A DNA stretch of 64,000 bases, taken from positions 496,001 to 560,000 of the forward strand of contig JAJNNX010000011.1 of assembly GCA_023159155.1 (NCBI GenBank). The letters are read 5' to 3'. Below are positions 34,039 through 45,706 of this stretch, in pieces; position 1 is the first letter of the stretch, and each line of letters begins with the position of its first letter. Made by a program: the position numbers and the translations under genes. The notes beneath the pieces are model-generated. The model did no database searches and was not told the origin of the DNA. It saw nothing but the letters and a program-made list of their open reading frames with translations. Source of the stretch: Ustulina deusta (taxonomy: Eukaryota > Ascomycota > Sordariomycetes > Xylariales > Xylariaceae).

Positions 34039-37000
34039 ATGTCCTTTTCTCAAGGATTGGGCAATCTCTTCCAGCAAGACCATGCTACATTCGACTTCAA
34101 CCTTCAGTTCGAGCAACTGTTCTTCTCTATCGTACCCTCTGCTTTGTTCATCGTATCATCGTTATGGCGCACTCTCTACCAGGCACGGAGACCAGCCATC
34201 GTGCACGCCCCAACAGTCCAGTTCATCAAGTTGGTATGTTCCTTTTACTCACAGTATCGCTTTATCATCCCCTCTTTCTAATCCGCATGTTCCAGGGCGT
34301 CATCGCCACATATGTCGCGCTTGAGCTTTCGCTCCTCGTCTTGGCTGTAGTCGGCTCCTTACACGTGGCTGGCTTATTCGTAGCTGCCTCGGCGCTGAAG
34401 CTCGCGTCGGCATTGTTCATGATGGTGCTCAGTGTCATGGACCATAGCAGAAGTCCAAGGCCATCCATCTTGCTGAACAGCTACTTATTTCTAACCCTCC
34501 TCCTAGACGGGGCACAGGCCAGGACGCTGTTCTTGTCCTCGGGCGGGAGGCCTGAGATTACTTATAGCAGCATAAAAGTCGAGATGGATCAGCTGGGATA
34601 TCAAAGCGCACAGTCCAGAGGAGACGAGCGGTATATTTTCTCTCGGCGTTTACTTCTGGCTCAATAGACTCTTCCTAGCCGGTTACAGCAAAGTCTTGAA
34701 GATGGAGGATCTCTATCCGCTTGACAGCACTCTTAATTCCAGGTTGCTTCACGGCAAATTCTCCGAGAACATGGACTATGGCAAACTCAAGGGCGACAAC
34801 CTCGGCCTTGTGAAGGTACTAATGCGAACGCTGAACATAAATCTGCTCCTCCCAATACCACCCCGCTTGGCAATGCTTGGTTTCACGTTAGCTCAGCCAT
34901 TCTTCACCCAAAGCTTACTGGAATACCTGTCCAAGCCTGAAAGAGATCCCAACGTTGCGTATGGCTTCATTGGCGCTAGTATATTGATTTATTCTGGGAT
35001 CGCAATATCCCAGGCTCTCTGTTGGTACAATGAACATGTTCCTCCTCAACCATCAGAGAGGACTGTTAACGTATTATTCTAGGTATTTCCACCATCGCAT
35101 GCTTGCAATGGCGCGGTCGATGCTCATCACTGAGACTTACATCAAAGCCACCGAAACTCGCTTCGGGGCAGGTGACGATAACGCAGCAGTGACTTTAATG
35201 AGCACAGACATAGAACGGATCAACATGGGTTTTCTGTCTCTGCACGAAACCTGGGCTAGCTTGATTCAGGCTGCTCTAGCTAGCTGGTTGCTGTACGATC
35301 AACTCGGCGTAGTGTTCGCAGCGCCCATTGCAGCTGTGACAGTCTGTTTCCTAGGTTTGGGCATCCTTTTGAAGTTCACCGGAGACTCTCAGAGGTCCTG
35401 GATGGCAGGTAATCAGAAGCGTGTCAGCCTAACAACAACAGTCATTTCTAGCATGAAGAACCTGAAGATATCCGGTCTCTCCACCACCGTCGGTGACTAT
35501 GTGCAGACACTGCGCGTACAAGAGCTCGCGGCAGGGGTCCGATTCCGCAAGATCACTATTATCGCGGCTCTGCTTGGCTACATACCGTTTTTGATCAGCC
35601 CACCACTGACCTTCGCATTTGCTCAGCGAACACTGGACGTCCCAAGGATCTTTACAAGTCTTTCGTACCTTTTGCTACTAACCAACCCTCTCACTCAGCT
35701 CTTCCAGACTGTTCCACTGCTCATATCTGGGTTGACTTGTTTGGGCAGAATTCAAGCCTTCCTAGAGGGCGAAACTCACCACGACTTTCGCGATATCGTG
35801 ACTGATCCGAAGCATCATTCCGAAAAGGCACGGGCGAATATTGAAAATTCCACCGAAGCAGCAAAAAATGCGTCGCCTCCGGTGATCATCAGAAACGGAA
35901 AGTTCGGCTGGGAAGCGAACGAGTTCACCTTACGCGACATCAATGTGCAGATATCTGCATCATCACTCAATATGATTATCGGACCCGTTGGGTCGGGAAA
36001 GTCTACCATGTGCAAGGCATTGCTGGGCGAGGTTCCCTTCAGCGAAGGTAGTGTAGCTTTGAGTACCAGATTTCCCCATGTTGGATTTTGTGAGCAAGCC
36101 GTATTCCTTTCGAACGGCACTATCCGGGATAACATCATAAGATATTCCCCCTTTGACGAGCAGCGATATGCCGAGGTTATCAAGGCGACGGCCCTCGGCT
36201 TTGATCTGGCGACACTTCCTCAAAACGACATGACCAACATCGGATCCGACGGAATCACATTATCCGGAGGGCAGAAGCAACGGGTATCCCTTGCGAGGGC
36301 CCTGTACCTGCAGTCGGATTTTCTAGTGCTGGACGATATTTTTAGTGGTCTGGATGCGGATACAGAGGAGCAAGTCTTTCGCCAGGTCTTCGGCCCCGAC
36401 GGACTGCTCAGGCGACGACGTACCACGGTCGTATTGTGCACCCATAGTATCAGACATCTACCAACGGCGGATTACATCATCGCACTCGGAAACGGCACAG
36501 TTATTGAGCAAGGCACTTTCAACGAACTAATGGCTCGTGATGGGTATATCCACCGCCTAGGTCTACGAGGGGGTTCCGAGAGCGACACTTCGTCAGAAGC
36601 AGTAACGTCGTCAGAAAAGCACGATGTGAAAACAGAGGCAGGGGAACTTCGCAATGCGTCAACCAATGCACCATTCGCAGAGCTAGATACAGGCAAATCA
36701 CGACAAACTGGTGACAGGACGGTATACAAGCATTACTTCAAGAGCATGGGAGTTTTCCTAGCAACAAGCAGCTTGTTTTTTGCCGCTCTTTGGGGGTTCT
36801 TCACAAATTTCCCCACAATCTGTGAGTCAGTCAATCAAGCAATTAAGCTGGGCGAGAGAACCCAGCATTCCCGAAATTTTTGATCAGCTTAGGCTGGGGA
36901 GAGAGAGAGAGGCTGTCGAATTTCTCCAACACACTAACGTCAACTCCTTTTAGGGCTCACGTACTGGACGGACGATGTATATTCGGAGCATCCGGCTCAT

Positions 37001-38944
37001 TCCTACGCCTATTATGCTGGGATCTATGCTCTTCTTCAAACAGCTGCCTTGATATCCCTCCTGTTGCTCGGGATTGCTATTTTCATTGTCTCTGTGAGAC
37101 GGGCAGGCGCCAACGTCCACCAGGATGCTCTGCGGACATTGGTCCGAGCACCTCTGTCCTTCTTTACCACGACGGACACAGGTGTTATTACGAATCTATT
37201 CTCACAAGATCTGAATCTTATCGACACTGAACTGCCGAATGCGCTGTTGAACACTCTTTTCTGTGTAAGTTTCTCATTTACTGGATAAGTTCCCGTGATG
37301 TTTGGCTTGAACGTTCGTGCGTGTTTGGGAATGCACAATGATAGATAGATCGGGCTAACTGGAAACTGTCAGGTCTTCCAAGGAATCGGACAAGCCGCTG
37401 TGATGCTCACTTCATCTCCCTACCTGGCCATTAGTTACCCATTCTTAGGCGCCCTGCTTTATGTCATGCAGAAGTTCTATTTGCGGACATCGAGACAACT
37501 AAGACTACTAGATCTCGAGTCGAAGAGCCCGCTCTAGTAAGATCGACTTTACCCTTCTGTGGAGCGCTATACTGATCCATATTTGCATAGCACGCATTTC
37601 ATCGACACTGCCAAGGGCATAGTATCTTTAAGAGCTTTCGGTAAGAGGGGTGATCGTTATTCTACTCTTCACAAGGACTAGATTTGGTCCATGCCATCAG
37701 CGCGGTGCTAATGTTCGTGATTGATAGGATTTGTCCCTGATGACGTCCAGAAAAACGCTCGCTTGCTCGACACTAGCCAACGACCGGCATATCTACTGGT
37801 CATGATCCAGCAGTGGCTCAACCTCGTCCTCAACCTCGTCGTCGCTGTTCTCGCCGCGATTCTGACGACGCTTGCAGTCCGGCTTCACTCAAACTCTGGC
37901 TTCGCCGGTGCCTCTCTCGTCACCCTCATGAGCTTCGGAGAAAGCCTCTCGGGCATTGTGATATTCTTCACCAGATTAGAGACCTCCATCGGGGCGATCG
38001 CAAGACTGAAGACATTCAACGAAACCGTCCAGCCGGAAGACAAGAATGGAGAGGATCTCGTACCCCCTGAAGATTGGCCTCAAAAAGGTGTGATAGAGAT
38101 GACGGGCGTATCTGCATCTTACGAGTAAGAAAGCACACACAAATAAGCCTCATGTAAGCGTAAGAATGCTAACCGTGCCAGTAGCGCGGGCGTAGAAGCA
38201 AAAGAGACGCGTAATCTCGCTCTTCGCAACATCAACCTCACCATCGGTTCCGGCGAAAAGATGGCCATCTGCGGACGGACCGGAAGCGGAAAGTCCAGCC
38301 TCATCGCACTCCTTCTCAAGCTCCTGGATCCCGTCCCGGGGACCGACGGCGGCGTGCTGATCGACAACGCACCGCTCCATCGCATCGCGCGGCCCGTGCT
38401 CCGCCAGCGCGTCATCGCCGTGCCCCAGGAAGCCGTGTTCCTGCCCGACGGGGCCACGTTCCGCGCCAACCTCGACCCGACCGACATCTCGACGCCGGCA
38501 GAATGCGACGCCGTGCTGGCGACGCTCAACCTCGTGCCGTTCGTCCGGGACCGGGGCGGCCTCGATGCCTGCGTGAACGCCGCGACCCTCAGCGCCGGGC
38601 AGCGACAGCTCATGTCCCTCGGGCGCGCCCTGCTGAGGCGCCGCGGCCGCGCGAGGAATGCTCTCGCACTCGGGGGCGGCGGGGCCGAAGGTGGCATTCT
38701 GCTGCTCGACGAGGTCAGCTCGAGCGTGGACCGCGAGACGGAGCGCATCATGCAGGAGACTATCGCGACCGAGTTCAGGGACTACACCGTCGTTGCCGTC
38801 AGCCATCGACTGGACATGATCATGGACTTCGACAGAGTCGTGGTCATGGATCAGGGGGCGGTCGTGGAGCTTGGGAACCCGGCGGTTCTGGCTGCGCGGG
38901 AGGGCACCAGGTTCCGCGAGTTGATCGCGGCTGCGGCTAAGTAG
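34039..38944 (+). CDS. ABC-C (MRP-type) transporter, multi-exon, with a lesion at about 34,570
   Basis: The exons in order are 34039-34233, 34296-35024, 35083-36821, 36954-37264, 37373-37536, 37591-37640, 37728-38124 and 38182-38944. The order is N-terminal TMD0 helices, TMD1, NBD1, TMD2, NBD2. NBD1 has Walker A GPVGSGKST, signature LSGGQKQRVSL and Walker B FLVLDDIFSGLD. NBD2 has GRTGSGKSS, LSAGQRQLMSL, GILLLDEVSSSVD and VSHRL. Such full transporters export drugs, conjugates or metabolites at the plasma or vacuolar membrane. Within exon 2 the frame changes between YSSI (about 34,572) and KSRWISWD (from 34,576). About 20 residues normally forming a TMD0 helix are absent, and no acceptable intron covers the gap. 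The copy is therefore either damaged or mis-assembled there. Everything downstream is intact. Confidence 0.88.
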
Positions 38945-39621
38945 AGATTCGGGGGGGGGGGGGTATGAACGACATTGGTAACCTTAGCACAAGGAGTCGA
39001 TCGTTCAGTGATAGTATGAGTTTGGTTTAGGTCGGCCACGCTCTTGGTGTACTGTATGTAAGCAATGGCTTTTGTGGGTGGCGAACGACTTATTAGCACG
39101 GGGTTTCGAACTGATCCTGGCGTATGCTCTGAGGGGAAGAAGCATCGATCGATCGATCGATCACTGTAGATCGTAACTATTCCCGATGTTGATGATTTGA
39201 ATCAATCCTAGGAGCAAGGGAGACATTGCACAAATTCTACAGAAATAACACGAGAACTGTGTGTTAGGTTGCATGTAAAAAATTCAAACGAGAAACTCTC
39301 ACCTGGTAGGTAGCCCTTAAACTAAGAACCGCTTTTTTTTAAACCAGCCATCATGATGAATACCTACCATACATGCACTAGCGGGTCGAGACATTTCACG
39401 AGAGTAAAGTATTACCTGCGGGTATCTACGCAGCTGCATGCTTATGACAGTAATTCTAAAAGCTTCTTGTATATTATGGACTTACCTTCTACCCTGTATC
39501 TATGTGGCTAGCATCCCTTCTCCGCAACTCTCTACATCTAGGCCCCCAAAACTCATTCTCGAATCCTTCTCATCCGGGCAAAAGGCCCCGATATTGAAAG
39601 CTTCCTAATCCATTACGGAAG
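38945..39621. other. Convergent 3' intergenic region
   Basis: The region holds a G-run just after the transporter stop and an ATCG microsatellite, and it is otherwise unremarkable. Confidence 0.5.
39143..39162. repeat. ATCG tetranucleotide microsatellite
   Basis: Five ATCG units in tandem. Confidence 0.9.
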
Positions 39622-40485
39622 TTATATAGAGTCTGTGGCAGAATCGTCAGCATCATCAACATCATCAATCAGGTCTACGGAACGGAACTTACGACGCGGG
39701 AGACCCGGGATAAAACTATAGCGGGGAAATAGCTCGGCATGGTACTCCTTCTCCGCGAAAGAGAGCTGACGGAACCGGTCCTTGACCTCTTGAGGCTCTA
39801 ATCTCCAGGAAGCACCTACGACACTCGAAATATATGTAGACAGCTTCGTCTGCAGGAGGGCCCGGGCCGCTTCGGCATAAGCAACACGGTAGAGCATGAA
39901 GGCGTTAAGAGGCCGGCTGACTTTCTCCTTGATAACTCTTTCCTCTGCGCCGCGGCGGACGAACGCGTCCATATCGACTTCTCGGAAGTTTTGCAGGCCC
40001 ACGGCTAACTTACTCAATGGCTCCGTAAAGGGGTTGTCCGGGAGGAAAGGCTTAGTTTTGGCAGTTCTTGGACGGCTCTTCTTCTCGGCTTTTACGGTGT
40101 CTGCGCGGCTCTTTTTCTCGGCGGCTTTGGCTTTACGTGGCCGTAGGGCATACCTGCGGTATACTGGCGTCGCCGGTGGAAATGGTCTATCATATGTTTG
40201 GGTAGCTCTATCTCCAAAGCTGTACTGAGAGCTAGGGAACGCCGGGGGCGTATAGGTAGGCTCTGGGGGGAACCCAGCGAAGACAAACCCGGGTTGGAAA
40301 AGGGGTTGCATTGATATCAAGGGCTCCTCCGGATACGAACACTGGAAATCTGGATAGGGAGGGTAGTAGGCCATATCATTGTCACTGAATAGATAATCCG
40401 AAAAGGAAAATTCGGCCTGCGACGGCTGCGATGATGCATCGGCGGGATTTTCCCAGTCGAGGAGCTGCGGGTCAATAAATTCCAT
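39622..40485 (-). CDS. HMG-box DNA-binding protein
   Basis: The gene is intronless, with 287 residues. The N-terminal 110 residues are rich in Pro, Tyr, Phe and Asp and could be an activation domain. A Lys/Arg/Ala-rich stretch at 113-146 (two near-repeats of AEKKSR) is a likely nuclear signal. The HMG box spans about 188-258: RPLNAFMLYRVAYAEAA, then STYISSVVGASWRLE and FRQLSFAEKEYHAELFP. The closest match by eye is the sequence-specific MATA_HMG type, as in mating-type and Ste11-like regulators. Genuine MAT1-2-1 genes usually carry an intron inside the box, and none exists here, nor are MAT neighbours (APN2, SLA2) visible. This is thus more likely one of the other HMG regulators of sexual development or growth. 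Confidence 0.85.
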   Translation of the reverse strand: MEFIDPQLLDWENPADASSQPSQAEFSFSDYLFSDNDMAYYPPYPDFQCSYPEEPLISMQPLFQPGFVFAGFPPEPTYTPPAFPSSQYSFGDRATQTYDRPFPPATPVYRRYALRPRKAKAAEKKSRADTVKAEKKSRPRTAKTKPFLPDNPFTEPLSKLAVGLQNFREVDMDAFVRRGAEERVIKEKVSRPLNAFMLYRVAYAEAARALLQTKLSTYISSVVGASWRLEPQEVKDRFRQLSFAEKEYHAELFPRYSFIPGLPRRKFRSVDLIDDVDDADDSATDSI

Positions 40486-40858
40486 CTTGTCGGGGTGTGT
40501 TTACTTATTCTTCGAACTTTTGGAATCGGTACGGCGGCTGTAGTTGTTCACCGCCTGAAGTTGAGGTGAGAGTTGCTGTATTTCTGGGTTTAGATGAGGC
40601 TCTATTCGCCGTATTTATATCTTACTTATCAACACGTGAAAGGAATTGTTGTTTATCAAGTCTTGAATGAAAATAGGCTTGTTGTTGAAGAATGAATTGT
40701 TCATGTTGTGGTATTCTTTGAACATTAGCCTTGACAAATATGACATACACTTTGTTCGATATCAAAATGCTTTGACTTCAATTTCCTTTATCTTGACGAC
40801 CGTTCGGCGAAAGGAGTTGTTTCTTAGTTATGACAATAGCCCTTGACGTTCTTTGGTC
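40486..40858. other. Promoter of HMG gene and 3' end of rhodanese gene
   Basis: This AT-leaning 370-bp gap contains no gene and no clear motif. Confidence 0.45.
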
Positions 40859-41430
40859 TTATGGCTGAAATTGGGTCCAATACTCAGGGACGTAGCCGTC
40901 CATGAGCTCAACGAAATCCTTGCCAGCCTTGGCCCAGCCTTTGATGCCACCAGTAAGGATGACGCTCTTCATGTTGTTGTCGCCTTGCTCTTGGATGTGA
41001 TCATTGAACCAGGCGGCAGTGCGAGTCCCACGGCCGGCCGACGAGCCTGAGGTGAAAATCTCAGTTTTTCTCATGTCTCGGTTTGCACTGATAAATACTA
41101 ACCACAATACCAGATGATGTACTGAATGCCTGCATTTTTGAAGAGTTGGTAGAGCGTAGGGATAGTTGGGAAAAGGGATTGCGCAGGAAGATTGATTGCG
41201 CCGCGAATCGTGCCACCCTGACATAGATCTGTAAATGGAGGAGAAGCTCAGCAGCCCAGCGAACACAGACGCACCTCGTAATCGTTACGGCGAACATCGA
41301 CGAGTATGAAGTCGCGCCCAACACCACCTGCCCGCAGCCTATCCAAGACTTCCTCCCGCGAGAGTGCCGCCGGTTTGGCGGTTTTCGGGGCTGGAAAAGC
41401 AGCATGCCATGGCTGTTCTGGCTCCATCAT
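40859..41430 (-). CDS. Rhodanese-domain protein (Cdc25/Acr2-like), 3 exons
   Basis: Exons 41430-41275, 41217-41103 and 41046-40859 give 152 residues, with introns of 57 and 56 bp in matching phase. The single rhodanese domain covers most of the protein: LSREEVLDRL, FILVDVRRNDYEGGTIRGAINLP, a buried IIWYC, and the active loop CGSSAGRGTRTAAW. The last is the Cys-x5-Arg type seen in Cdc25-like and Acr2 arsenate-reductase/phosphatase relatives of rhodanese. VILTGGIKGWAKAG follows, as in the family. Likely roles are phosphatase, arsenate reductase or sulfurtransferase; the sequence cannot decide between them. An ATG at 41427 directly follows the first. Confidence 0.9.
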
Positions 41431-43132
41431 CGACAATACGAGATTTCGGGGATCAGGAAAGCACGATAAACGACCCGAGGTACTAGAAAGCGTGGCCTGA
41501 TACTATGTGTACTTTGCACAATATATTTACTCTTCGTAGTGTAAAGAGGAGAAGGTCGCTGGGGCATTTGGCTGGTGAGGAGTTGGAATCCACTCCTGCT
41601 TGTTGTAGTGTGGTGGCCTGTCATTGCCCTCGCTTGATTGGCTCAAAACTAGGTAGTCTAGATTCTGCTAAATGATGCGATTATAAACCAGCACAAAATA
41701 AAAGAGGCGAAAGCATACACTGCACATAGTAACGACATATGCCTACCACTTATACAGCACAGTAAACTGGCTAGGTAGCTAGAAAAGTAGGCTCTACCTA
41801 CTTATAGACTAGGTACTTCAGTCCAATCCTGTTGGTAATTTTATTAGGTGCCAGTTTCCGAAATTCCGTGGTGGTGAAAAGAGTCGAAAGAATCCAGTAC
41901 CAAGGCATCATATCCGCCACTCACGTCCGACTTTGTTAGTATGTCGTGCCGGTCACTCCGTCCTTGGGCACAGCCGCCAGGGTTGGGATAGCTGAACAGG
42001 CACGATAATAAGAAGCACTGTGCTTGTTGGAATATTTAGCGCTGAGTGGATGCCGACAGGCCGGAGATGAGGCGAAACCTGAAACAGCTGGATTTGGGTC
42101 GTGATGAATATAAATAATGAACCAGGCCTCAATAGTTTGGCCATGACGCAAGACAAGATATAATGATTCCAAGGCCTAGGACGTCACCAATCGCCTATAT
42201 ATTATACTGTATGTTAGGCACCTGTGTGTAAGCGAGGAACAGCAGCAAATGTATTACGACTGAGAATAGATTCATGGCATTTAATTAATTGCTGCCTGGC
42301 TAAAATTAAACCTGGATTGTAGTGCACAGTACCACCTGGTGTAGCGCAGAAGAGAGAATACCATTTGAAGCTCAGAGTCTGACGAGGTAATGGTATAAGT
42401 ACTATGTAGTAGCTTACTGTATCAATCGGCCTGGGTAGACGCTGTATTTGTCCGCGCATGGATATGTTGTGTTACCGTGTGGTGTGGTGAGACAAGTGCA
42501 GAATAATGTCGGTAGATGCAAGCCATTGTTGTCAGACATTGGATTGTCACGGTGCTTCTTTTCGATTGGCAACACGAAAAAGAAGAGGCATGGAAAAAGA
42601 AGACGAGACGGGGCATGCATCTGCCAAGCCAAGTGCCAAGGAACGCTAGGACGGAAATAACCCGTGGCAGGCTCTTAGCGCCATGTACAATTGTCAGTGG
42701 CGGATGGACTAGCCCCGTTTGGGTGCGGTGCAGCAACCGAGGCGCTGGGAGGGCGCTGGAGGGTTGTGTGTCGCTGTGGCAACGAGCTGCGCAAGGTGTG
42801 GAAAGGTCAGTCAACACATGCTGCTGAAATGCAGTCGCCGTGACCACTGCCTAATAAGGTCCTTCTGCATCTGGCAACCTGCAATCCTTACCGCCCACAA
42901 CCACAACCCCAGCCTGACCTGCTTCCCTTTTCTCCCCTTCCACCAATTCAACTCGATCCATCTCCAACTGCATCGTCAAACCCCGTCCACACAACTGCAC
43001 ACTTGACACTCGCCTGACACAGGCTCTGCTTACATCTCACATCTAGGTCGCTTGTTAAGTTCCGTATTGCTTGCTGAGGACAGTCTCGACGAACCCCATT
43101 GCCCGGCTAGCCTGGCTTGCGCGCTGCGCGAG
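41431..43132. other. 1.7 kb divergent intergenic region
   Basis: This lies between the rhodanese gene (-) and the zinc-finger regulator (+). Several open frames around 42414-42847 overlap on both strands without features. C-rich and CT-rich stretches at 42895-42990 suggest the promoter and leader of the regulator. Confidence 0.5.
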
Positions 43133-43196
43133 GTGAGTAGATACCATCATGACTCGCGTCGTCCCGACGGGCACCGCTAACAGCAGACACTCGCAG
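43133..43196 (+). promoter_or_regulatory. Probable 5' UTR intron covering an upstream ATG
   Basis: GTGAGT at 43133, a GCTAAC branch at 43176 and three possible acceptors (43183, 43186, 43196) form a typical short intron 87-150 bp before the regulator start. It contains an ATG (43149) whose 73-codon frame overlaps the main start in another frame. Splicing would remove that ATG. Confidence 0.6.
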
Positions 43197-43282
43197 TTTC
43201 GGACCCAATTGATAGGCCCTCCACTTGGACAACTAACCTCTATCGACAACAGCAACCCCGTCCGGACTCAACTCCCATCACA

Positions 43283-45706
43283 ATGCTGTCCAATCCGCCA
43301 CCGAGCGGTCTTCACCGAAATCGACAACACAGACGCCAAACCTCAACACCAACAGCATACGACACATTGAAGATCGCCCCCAGCCTGCCCAACATACAGC
43401 CGAGCCCGCTGCGCCAACAGCATGACCAGCAGCAGCGTGCCCGAGTATCCCATCGCCGGGGCATGAGCCTCGATACTCGGCGCCAGATGCTGTCGCAGAG
43501 AAGGCAGGGCTACAGCATGGTAAGTAATACTAACAACAGCACAGGATCAGCAACCACACCACAGCATGTGGTGCGAGAAGCGCAGCAGCAACGCATAGCA
43601 CGCCCGGGCCCCCAGCAAGCATACGCGAACTTGGCAACCGACGAGAACTACCTGGTGTCGCCCGGCGCGACACCCCAGCTCCCATGCTTTGACCAGCAAT
43701 GGATCGATGGACTACCGCTGGCTACTGACATTTCCACAGGGTTTGACCTGTACAATGAATCCATGGGCGTCGTCATCAAGGGCCACCAGAATGGCTATCC
43801 CAACAGCTTGGAGTCCGATTTCGATCTATTCCCATCCAGCGCCATGTCTACTCCCACCATGATGAGCTTTCAGGACAACCTCATGGGCGTCCCTGGCTGG
43901 ATGCCCGAGACCGATACCCTCAACTTGAAGAGGAGAATCAGCAATGGAATCGCCGATAGAGTGAATAAATTCGAAATTATGGGTCAAGAGCCCTTGCAAC
44001 GCCCTCTAACGCCTCCAAAACAGAATGAGATTGGCAAGCTTTCCTTCCGCCTATGCAAGTTGATATATCAGCTAATCGACGATCCAGATTATTTTCCACC
44101 CACACCTATGGAGACGCCTCAACTCGGAACATTTGAGCAGGCGCAACTCCCACAGCGATTCGTCGAGGGCTATGATGAGTCGAACGAGGAGACTGTGAAG
44201 CCTGTGAGGCAACGTGTGAACCGGCGGTCTCAAACGATATTCGATGAAATGAGACAAGCAACGGAATCCCTGACGATACTGCCCGAGGCGCAGCCTGCCA
44301 ATACTATGTCCACGGCTAGGAGTATTATCCCGGTTTCTACGCCGGAATACTTGTCCATGAATCAGACACATGCCACCGACCTCCGCATTGATACCAACAG
44401 TGATGGATTTTGCCCTTCATATCCAGTCAGCGCATGTTCCGAATACTCACAGCACATGTCTCCCGCCACCCCCAACATGACCGAGTTTGAAGCCTTTGAC
44501 TTTAAAAAATCCCAGGTCGATGCCCAGGCAGCAGCAAGCGACATGCTTTCTGGTGTTGCCTCATCATCCTCCACCGAGAAGCCCTTCAGCCGGGCTTCTC
44601 AGCACCGGCGAACAGAATCAGTTGCCAGTCTCGCTAGTGCTGCAAGTATTGCCAGCATAGATATTGAGAGTACCAAGACGGCCACGGGGATTACCATCGA
44701 CGATATTCAACAATACATCCAAGGTCCCGACCCCAAAGACAACAAGTGGATCTGTGTCTTTGAGGACTGCAACAAGAAATTTGGCCGCAAAGAGAATATC
44801 AAATCGCACGTGCAGACGCATCTTAATGATAGGCAATTCAAATGTCCGGCATGCCAGAAATGCTTTGTTCGACAACATGACCTCAAGCGTCACGCCAAGA
44901 TACATACTGGGATCAAACCCTACCCGTGCTTATGTGGCAATAGCTTCGCTCGGCATGACGCTCTGACGAGACACAGGCAAAGGGGCATGTGTATCGGGGC
45001 TTTCGAAGGATCTGCCCCGAAGAACGCGAAACGTGGGCGTCCTCGTAAGCCGAGACCCGACGATGACGAGCGCAGAGAGAAGGCAACGCGGACTCGCCGA
45101 AAGAACCAGTCGATCTCATCAGTATCGTCGCAAGGTAGCTGTTCCGATGCTTCAGCTGCTACTTCGCCTGAAGATCACAATGATTTCGACATGATGGACG
45201 ATATTATGGATGTGTCACTAGGCGGAACGACTATGAATCCAAGTAGCCTTCAATCTCTTGGATCATCAGCCCCGATGCCCACGCTTTCTATGGATGATCC
45301 CCTAAGAGCGAACTCCCCCTCGGCGGCGAGCGTCCACTCGTACACCTCTCAATTATCACACGCGACACTTCACTCCGCCTCTACGGCTGAGACATTACCA
45401 CCCAATCCTGGCTCACCAGCCAGAAGTATTACCAGCGCAGCAAATGACCCACCAGAGCTCACGGACGATTCGTCGCCTCTCGCCTCTCAGTACTTCGACA
45501 CGGAGTCACACTCAAGCAGGCTCAATCTCATGATTTCTACGGATGCCGATATATCTACAATTCCTAGTCTGATCCCGATGAGTTCTAATGAGAGTAGTCT
45601 CATACTGGAATGCGATTTGTTCAGCTCCGACAACAAGTTCGACGATTCTTATGATGGTGTGGACATGTTCACTAACAACGACGACCTCATCTTCGGAAAT
45701 TCTTAG
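43283..45706 (+). CDS. ACE2: C2H2 zinc-finger regulator of the Ace2/Swi5 family
   Basis: A single exon encodes 807 residues. The conserved N-terminal segment (NPPPSGLHRNRQHRRQTSTP, then HRRGMSLDTRRQ) matches filamentous-fungal members. The long middle is Gln/Ser/Pro-rich. Three zinc fingers occupy about 490-572: WICVFEDCNKKFGRKENIKSH, then FKCPACQKCFVRQHDLKRH, then the atypical YPCLCGNSFARHDALTRH. A basic RGRPRKPRP hook follows, and the acidic Ser-rich tail may activate transcription. Ace2/Swi5 factors drive late-mitotic genes for septum degradation and cell-wall remodelling in yeast, and affect development and virulence in moulds. A GTAAGT...CTAAC...ACAG string at 43520-43544 is too short to be an intron. 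Confidence 0.88.
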   Translation: MLSNPPPSGLHRNRQHRRQTSTPTAYDTLKIAPSLPNIQPSPLRQQHDQQQRARVSHRRGMSLDTRRQMLSQRRQGYSMVSNTNNSTGSATTPQHVVREAQQQRIARPGPQQAYANLATDENYLVSPGATPQLPCFDQQWIDGLPLATDISTGFDLYNESMGVVIKGHQNGYPNSLESDFDLFPSSAMSTPTMMSFQDNLMGVPGWMPETDTLNLKRRISNGIADRVNKFEIMGQEPLQRPLTPPKQNEIGKLSFRLCKLIYQLIDDPDYFPPTPMETPQLGTFEQAQLPQRFVEGYDESNEETVKPVRQRVNRRSQTIFDEMRQATESLTILPEAQPANTMSTARSIIPVSTPEYLSMNQTHATDLRIDTNSDGFCPSYPVSACSEYSQHMSPATPNMTEFEAFDFKKSQVDAQAAASDMLSGVASSSSTEKPFSRASQHRRTESVASLASAASIASIDIESTKTATGITIDDIQQYIQGPDPKDNKWICVFEDCNKKFGRKENIKSHVQTHLNDRQFKCPACQKCFVRQHDLKRHAKIHTGIKPYPCLCGNSFARHDALTRHRQRGMCIGAFEGSAPKNAKRGRPRKPRPDDDERREKATRTRRKNQSISSVSSQGSCSDASAATSPEDHNDFDMMDDIMDVSLGGTTMNPSSLQSLGSSAPMPTLSMDDPLRANSPSAASVHSYTSQLSHATLHSASTAETLPPNPGSPARSITSAANDPPELTDDSSPLASQYFDTESHSSRLNLMISTDADISTIPSLIPMSSNESSLILECDLFSSDNKFDDSYDGVDMFTNNDDLIFGNS

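Noticed and set aside
35025..35082. Apparent frameshift in the ABC transporter between WYN and HHRMLAMA
   Set aside because: A 58-bp intron (GTACAA donor, GTTAAC branch, CTAG acceptor) restores the frame and gives WYFHHRMLAMARSM, as expected for the family.
38119..38806. Long minus-strand frames over NBD2 of the ABC transporter
   Set aside because: Same reason: the plus strand encodes Walker and signature motifs, and the antisense frames are compositional by-products.
39622..40485. Mating-type locus (MAT1-2-1)
   Set aside because: The HMG box lacks the intron usual in MAT1-2-1, and the usual MAT neighbours are absent, so only a general HMG-box call is made.
43520..43544. GTAAGT-CTAAC-ACAG string in the Ace2-like gene
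   Set aside because: At 25 bp it is too short for a spliceosomal intron, and removing it would break the frame, which continues normally through it.
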